A stretch of DNA of 10,488 nucleotides from an uncultured Ruminococcus sp. (GTDB lineage: Bacteria > Bacillota > Clostridia > Oscillospirales > Ruminococcaceae). Positions 6,835 through 10,488 of this stretch are shown here, in pieces. Position numbers and translations under genes: made by a program. Positions within the stretch are counted from its first letter, which is position 1, and each line of letters starts with the position of its first letter. The notes beneath the pieces were generated by a model. The model had not been told where the DNA came from. It saw only the letters and a program-made list of their open reading frames with translations, and did no database searches. The stretch lies in contig ONNL01000011.1 of assembly GCA_900319195.1 (NCBI GenBank), positions 1 through 10,488 on the forward strand, read 5' to 3'.

Positions 6835-7491
6835 TTATTTACGGAAAAAGCCGAATCGCTTCTTTTTCTTCGGCTGTTCTGTTTCTTCTTCTTCGTCGTC
6901 ATCATCATCGTCGGCTACACTAAGCAGACTGCTGACCTTGTTTTTAAGGAGGTCACTTGATGCACTGCCTGTGTTTACAGACACGGGAGCCGTTTCGTCA
7001 ATGCCGTGCGGAATCTCGGGAGCTGCTGCGTGAAAAGCTGTCCCGCCTGTATGAGCAGCATAATTTAGAGATGCTCCTCCGTTGAATGCAGGCGGCTCGG
7101 GAGCTGCTCCGCCGTGGAATGCGACCATTGAGACCTCGTTGATGTTGACCGCTCTGTCAGGCATAAGAATGAAGCAGTTGGTGTTTTCGGGGGCGAGCGA
7201 GAGAATATAGCTGATACAGTTATTGCATGGGAGAAGCTGCATTCTCGATTGAGTGCCTATGAGTACAAGCTCAACGATAGCGGATTCACCCGAAGCGAGC
7301 ATACTCTGTACAGCTTCGATCTCAGCGTGTATCGGTGCACCGTTTGGAGCGCTGTGGCTTGCACCCGTATAGACGTTTCCCGATACTGTCCTGATAGCAC
7401 AAACAGTGTCATCTGCCGAAATGAATGAATTGGATTCAAGCATATGGATAGCAGCAGCGTGTGCAGCATTGATAGTATCATTTGTGTTCAT
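6835..7491 (-). CDS. Cytidine-deaminase-fold protein with acidic/basic tail
   Basis: A 218-residue protein whose first 125 residues have the zinc-deaminase pattern. HAE at 55-57 supplies a His ligand and catalytic Glu, and PCNNC at 88-92 supplies two Cys ligands. The spacing fits the cytidine deaminase superfamily, although free cytidine deaminases usually have Cys in place of this His. Residues 126-190 are Ala/Gly/Pro/His-rich and probably flexible. The end is six Asp (194-199), four Glu (200-203), then QPKKKKRFGFFRK (206-218). The substrate cannot be named: nucleoside, nucleotide or none are all possible. Start: ATG at 7491 with GAGGTG (rc of 7502-7507) 10 bp upstream. It is first gene of a pair with the degenerate GGDEF receptor. 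A palindromic element lies in its leader. Confidence 0.82.
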   Translation of the reverse strand: MNTNDTINAAHAAAIHMLESNSFISADDTVCAIRTVSGNVYTGASHSAPNGAPIHAEIEAVQSMLASGESAIVELVLIGTQSRMQLLPCNNCISYILSLAPENTNCFILMPDRAVNINEVSMVAFHGGAAPEPPAFNGGASLNYAAHTGGTAFHAAAPEIPHGIDETAPVSVNTGSASSDLLKNKVSSLLSVADDDDDDEEEETEQPKKKKRFGFFRK

Positions 7492-7542
7492 TTGTGCTGT
7501 TCACCTCGATTCGATAGTATTTTTGTCAGATGAAATATATAA

Positions 7543-7629
7543 GGGCACCTCTAAAAACCTCTTCTGGAAAAAATCAGCTATGCACTGTATCTGATTTTTC
7601 CTTAACCAAACAGGTTTTTAGAGGTACCC
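7543..7629. mobile_element. 87-bp MITE-like palindromic element
   Basis: The left end GGGCACCTCTAAAAACCT (7543-7560) and right end AGGTTTTTAGAGGTACCC (7612-7629) are 18-bp terminal inverted repeats with one mismatch. An inner pair, GGAAAAAATCAG (7566-7577) and CTGATTTTTCC (7591-7601), makes nearly the whole element foldable, with a 13-nt loop. Both sides are flanked by ATAA (7539-7542, 7630-7633), a possible 4-bp target duplication, and the complementarity stops exactly at the GGG/CCC ends. It has no coding capacity, so a transposase elsewhere would be needed. It lies about 50 bp upstream of the deaminase-like gene and would form a long hairpin in its leader. Confidence 0.7.
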
Positions 7630-7912
7630 ATAACTGATAACAAACAAATAGTAAATCTGTCTGTGCTATCGTATATACATCATGACTATATTATACACAT
7701 AATTCTTTCATAAATATACGCAATCTTGTGCATATTCTATATTTTTTTGTGAATAAAAGTAAAATAGCAACTTAAAATACTACCATTTGTAATATTTCTG
7801 AAATATATATTCGATTCTTCGGAGAACACTCTCAATAAAAATGCGGGATCAAATAATGATTTCAAACTCGGGGAACAGCGCATAATTTTTATGGGGAATT
7901 TCCTGACATGAC
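7630..7912. other. AT-rich intergenic stretch
   Basis: No convincing gene is present. A TATAAT on the minus strand (complement of 7690-7695) could be a -10 for the deaminase-like gene, but its -35 is poor. The left arm of a 10-bp inverted repeat, ATGATTTCAA at 7856-7865, pairs with TTGAAATCAT at 7913-7922 in the regulator promoter. GGAATTTCC at 7895-7903 is a small palindrome. Confidence 0.4.
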
Positions 7913-7941
7913 TTGAAATCATAGTAAACCTATGGTATAAT
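7913..7941 (+). promoter_or_regulatory. Promoter and possible operator of the Rrf2 gene
   Basis: TTGAAA at 7913-7918 and TATAAT at 7936-7941 are 17 bp apart. The spacer holds a perfect dyad, CATAG at 7920-7924 and CTATG at 7930-7934, where a repressor would block polymerase. Rrf2 proteins often repress their own genes, so this is a candidate autoregulatory site. It does not clearly match a published IscR or CymR motif. The predicted start near 7948 rules out the ATG at 7940 as start codon. Confidence 0.75.
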
Positions 7942-7972
7942 GGTAGTCAGAAATAACGGAAGGAGTGTTGAG

Positions 7973-8425
7973 ATGAAGATTTCAACCAAGGGCAGATATG
8001 CCCTGCGTTTGCTGTATGACATAGAGCTGAATCAGGGGGACGGCTGTGTATCGCTGAATGATGTCTCCGAGCGGCAGGGAATATCTAAAAAGTATCTCGA
8101 GCAGATAGTGCCTATGCTGACAAGGAGCGGGATACTCCGCGCAAGCCGGGGAAATAAGGGCGGATACTCGCTCGCACGCAAGCCCGAGGACGTTACTGTG
8201 GGCGATGTGCTGAGAGCTACCGAGGGCAGCCTTGCTCCCGTGTCATGCCTTGAATTTGAACAGAATGACTGCCCCAACGCAGATAAGTGCCCGACGCTGT
8301 TTATATGGGAGGGACTTTACTCGGCGGTGCAGACCTACCTCGACGGTATATCCCTGCACGATATCGCAGAACGTGCGGGCAAACTCGACGCTGATGAGAT
8401 GGCTGATAACGATTACTGCATATAA
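7973..8425 (+). CDS. Rrf2-family transcriptional regulator, likely Fe-S
   Basis: A 150-residue winged-helix DNA-binding protein of the Rrf2 family (IscR, NsrR, CymR relatives). The N-terminus MKISTKGRYALRLLYDI (1-17) and the helix-turn-helix/wing region (about 27-67, SERQGISKKYLEQIV then SRGNKGGYSLAR) are typical. Three Cys at 92, 100 and 106, in the pattern C-x7-C-x5-C, match the cluster-binding loop of IscR-like members and argue against CymR, which lacks it. It probably senses iron-sulfur status, oxygen or NO; which one is not visible. The ATG at 7973 has AAGGAG (7960-7965) 7 bp upstream; the earlier in-frame ATG at 7940 overlaps the -10 box. No isc or suf genes follow: a terminator comes next, so it is transcribed alone here. 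Confidence 0.92.
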   Translation: MKISTKGRYALRLLYDIELNQGDGCVSLNDVSERQGISKKYLEQIVPMLTRSGILRASRGNKGGYSLARKPEDVTVGDVLRATEGSLAPVSCLEFEQNDCPNADKCPTLFIWEGLYSAVQTYLDGISLHDIAERAGKLDADEMADNDYCI

Positions 8426-8450
8426 TGATACGGCTTTGATGTGAAATAAG

Positions 8451-8480
8451 AAAAACGGACCTCATTCGAGGTCCGTTTTT
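8451..8480. terminator. Bidirectional terminator between convergent genes
   Basis: AAAAACGGACCTC (8451-8463) and GAGGTCCGTTTTT (8468-8480) form a 13-bp perfect stem with an ATTC loop. The five A and five T at its ends give a T run in both directions. It therefore serves the regulator on the plus strand and the pectate lyase on the minus strand. Confidence 0.93.
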
Positions 8481-8514
8481 CGATCATATCTTATTATTTA
8501 AGGGGGTGAGGAAA

Positions 8515-10488
8515 TTACTTTGTGAAGGTGACGTCCTTGCCTGAGATATACTTCTGAATTGCAAGTGCGTCTTCAGATGTAACACCGTCGCTGCTGCCTG
8601 CACAGTCCGCCTGATTTGAGCTTGTGAGCTTGAAGCCGTTGGGATTTGCAAGGAACTGCATGATGAGTGTTGCGTCTGCTACCGATACAATACCGTCGTT
8701 GTTTGCATCACCGAGAATACCGCTTTCTTCTCCCTCGGGAACAGTTGTGGTGGTTGCAGGAGCGGAAGTAGTAGTCGTTGTTGTCTCGGGAGCAGTTGTT
8801 GTAGTAGTTGTGGGAGCTGCTGTAGTTGTGGTAGTTGTGGGGATTGCTGTGGTTGTAGTCGTTGCGGGAGCTTCAACTGTGCCGCCTGTTGTGAGGTCAC
8901 CTGTCGAGAGGTTCATCTCGTCCATGCAGCCGCCATCCTTCTCGAATGCCGAGAGGAGCTTTGAAGTATCTGTATCAAGCTTATAATCGCCCGAGGGGAT
9001 ATATGACTTTGATGAATTTGTATCGAAATCGCTTATCTGACAGCTGTTCGATACCTTTTCGGTCTTGCTTGAAACTACAGTTGCGTTCATATCGCCCTTG
9101 CAGTTTGAGAATGTGTCCTTGTAGCTCTTGATAACGCCGCCCGATTTGAGAGTTCCGGGGTTCTTGGAGTTTGAGAAGAGGTTGTACTCGGAGAAGATGT
9201 AAGCGTTTGCTCTCGGGTTCTGGCAGTAGCTTGTCTGACCCTCGAATACGTTGTTGTACATATGGATATTAGCCTGTCTTGCGAGAGGTCCTCTTGACTC
9301 GCACTTGTTCCAGTAGTTGTGGTGGAAGGTGATGTTGAACTGGAGGTTGCTGTCTGATGCGCCTACGAGGTTTGTCTTGTGGTAGCCCTCATAGTAGTTG
9401 TAGCTGTTTGTGAAATACTGACCGCGCTTGAAATCGCAGGCGCCATCGCCCTGTGCCTTGTCTGACTCGGCAGGATTTGAGATAGAGGGAACATAGAACT
9501 CGTTGTTGTGTATCCAGCATCTTTCAACGGAGGCTGTGAGCGTTGAGCCCTCCTGTACGCCCTCCATGCCTATGCAGTCCTCGGGAACATTCTTGAATGC
9601 GATGTTTCTTACCTCGAAGCTCTTGCCGAGTGTCGGGCTTCCGGACTGTGCGATGAAATGGAGACCCCAGCCGTCGATAACAGCGTCAGTACCGATACCC
9701 TCGATAGTGATGTCCTTACCTGACTGCATTCTGCACATTCCGCCGTTATCACCGACGCTTCCGCCGTAGTTTACGGTGTTGTACTCTGTAACGCCCTTTG
9801 GCTGCTTAACTGTTCCGACTATTCTTACAACGAGGGGAGTGCCGTCCTTTGCGAGCTTCTCGATGATGCCGCTGTTGCTGTTTGCAGTTCCTCCGTTAGT
9901 GGTCTTGCCGTTGCCTGAATCCTTACCCGAGGAGTTGAGGATATTGCCTATACCTGTTACTGTTGTGCCGTCCTTTGATGTGACTGAAACGGTGTCCTTG
10001 TTGTTGTTGTCAACGTAGAGGACGACAGCATTTGCCTTGAGAGTTCCGTCGTCATTGTATGCGCCTACACCGCTTGTGTAGTTGTAATGAGCATATCCCG
10101 AGCGGTCCTGTGCTGTTACGCTGATGTTGCTCTTTGTTACGATACCCTTTGAGGTGTTGAGGGTTATCGAGTATGTGCCTGCCTTGAGACCTGTGATGTC
10201 AACGCGGACACCCTTGCTTGTATCTCTTACGAGATATTTGAGGTCATTGCCTGTGAGTGTGCCTGATGTTGCACCGCTGTATGAAACGCCCGATACGTCG
10301 GAGTCCTTGATGCCGGATACCTCGAGCCATGCCATTTCATTCCAGCCGCCGGCGCTTACGAGCTTTATGTCGCCTGTGTAGACCTGCTGTGAGCCGCCGC
10401 TCTGAGTTGTGGTTGCGGGCTGGGAATTGCCGCCTGTTGTGGAGGGCTTTGCTGTTGTGGTCGGAGCGACTGTTGTTGTGGGAGCTGC
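8515..10488 (-). CDS. Dockerin-bearing PL1 pectate lyase (5' end outside window)
   Basis: A secreted enzyme that cleaves pectate by beta-elimination and can dock onto a cellulosome scaffold. The frame stays open to the window edge, so the Met codon at 10335 is internal and the signal peptide lies outside. Counting from that Met, the first 51 visible residues (-51 to -1) begin with a Thr/Pro linker. An unrecognised beta-rich module covers about -13 to 75. The PL1 domain is about 77-420: AYNDDGTLK (92-100), GDGACDFKR (296-304, Ca-binding acids), YHK (318-320), and SRGPLAR (347-353) with probable catalytic Arg348. A Thr/Pro linker covers 489-533. A type I dockerin covers 538-603, with LGDANNDGIVSVADATLIM (541-559) as first Ca loop and a second, two-residue-longer loop ADCAGSSDGVTSEDA (576-590), a form seen in Ruminococcus dockerins. 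It ends at a shared terminator. Confidence 0.94.
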   Translation of the reverse strand, partial: AAPTTTVAPTTTAKPSTTGGNSQPATTTQSGGSQQVYTGDIKLVSAGGWNEMAWLEVSGIKDSDVSGVSYSGATSGTLTGNDLKYLVRDTSKGVRVDITGLKAGTYSITLNTSKGIVTKSNISVTAQDRSGYAHYNYTSGVGAYNDDGTLKANAVVLYVDNNNKDTVSVTSKDGTTVTGIGNILNSSGKDSGNGKTTNGGTANSNSGIIEKLAKDGTPLVVRIVGTVKQPKGVTEYNTVNYGGSVGDNGGMCRMQSGKDITIEGIGTDAVIDGWGLHFIAQSGSPTLGKSFEVRNIAFKNVPEDCIGMEGVQEGSTLTASVERCWIHNNEFYVPSISNPAESDKAQGDGACDFKRGQYFTNSYNYYEGYHKTNLVGASDSNLQFNITFHHNYWNKCESRGPLARQANIHMYNNVFEGQTSYCQNPRANAYIFSEYNLFSNSKNPGTLKSGGVIKSYKDTFSNCKGDMNATVVSSKTEKVSNSCQISDFDTNSSKSYIPSGDYKLDTDTSKLLSAFEKDGGCMDEMNLSTGDLTTGGTVEAPATTTTTAIPTTTTTTAAPTTTTTTAPETTTTTTSAPATTTTVPEGEESGILGDANNDGIVSVADATLIMQFLANPNGFKLTSSNQADCAGSSDGVTSEDALAIQKYISGKDVTFTK
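8737..8871 (-). repeat. Thr-rich low-complexity linker repeat
   Basis: About 45 codons encode runs of Thr broken by Ala-Pro, Ile-Pro and Pro-Glu, seen on the plus strand as GTT/GTA/GTG triplets. This is the linker between catalytic domain and dockerin. A related run at about 10436-10488 encodes an N-terminal linker. Such tracts are prone to slippage and length variation, and in homologues are often O-glycosylated. Confidence 0.8.

Noticed and set aside
6858..6912. CTT/CGT triplet run as a regulatory microsatellite
   Set aside because: It lies in frame within the deaminase-like gene and encodes the acidic and basic tail. There is no sign of a frameshift or phase-variation tract.
7737..7922. 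Minus-strand 61-codon frame in the intergenic region
   Set aside because: It overlaps the regulator promoter, has no ribosome binding site, and its composition looks random for AT-rich DNA.
7940..7972. Upstream ATG extending the Rrf2 regulator by 11 residues
   Set aside because: The ATG is the end of the -10 box, so it would not be transcribed. The family normally begins MKIS/MRIS, matching the ATG at 7973.
8624..8986. Plus-strand Val-rich 120-codon frame
   Set aside because: It is the complement of the Thr-rich linker and dockerin codons of the pectate lyase, with no start signals of its own.
10335..10337. Met codon as the start of the pectate lyase
   Set aside because: The frame is open for 51 more codons to the window edge with linker-type sequence. 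A secreted enzyme needs a signal peptide, which this Met would not provide.

Overview
The window looks like the chromosome of a gut or rumen Ruminococcus-type Firmicute (Oscillospiraceae). The main evidence is a secreted pectate lyase with Thr/Pro-rich linkers and a C-terminal type I dockerin, and a lipoprotein with 'TDANG' repeats and a cohesin-like fold. Shine-Dalgarno sites are strong and several promoters match the sigma-A consensus closely. The genus is an inference from these features; no rRNA or other marker gene is present.

Layout, left to right. (1) 1-2650: a Zn/Cd-type P1B ATPase behind a consensus promoter that is overlaid by an ArsR/SmtB-like double operator. The gene carries an internal duplication of its metal-binding domain and a His-rich linker. 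(2) 2684-2905: a hairpin that overlaps the ribosome binding site of a 60-residue protein of unknown function. (3) 3001-4141: a minus-strand lipoprotein with its own promoter and terminator. Its C-terminal domain appears to be a cohesin-like module with its two halves in swapped order. (4) 4241-5270: the divergent trmB (tRNA m7G46 methyltransferase) with a two-base-spaced 67-residue membrane-type protein and a terminator. (5) 5297-7491: a minus-strand gene pair, a cytidine-deaminase-fold protein with an acidic/basic tail followed by a dCACHE receptor with a degenerate GGDEF domain. An 87-bp palindromic MITE-like element lies in the leader of this pair. (6) 7913-8480: an Rrf2-family regulator with a clear promoter and a terminator. 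(7) 8515-10488: a dockerin-bearing PL1 pectate lyase on the minus strand, cut by the right edge of the window.

These are mostly separate transcription units rather than one pathway. The possible functional link is between the dockerin enzyme (pectin degradation, cellulosome type) and the cohesin-like lipoprotein, but binding between them is not shown. The least familiar items are the apparently circularly permuted cohesin-like domain and the deaminase-fold/degenerate-GGDEF pair. No CRISPR array, tRNA, rRNA, complete IS or prophage gene was seen.
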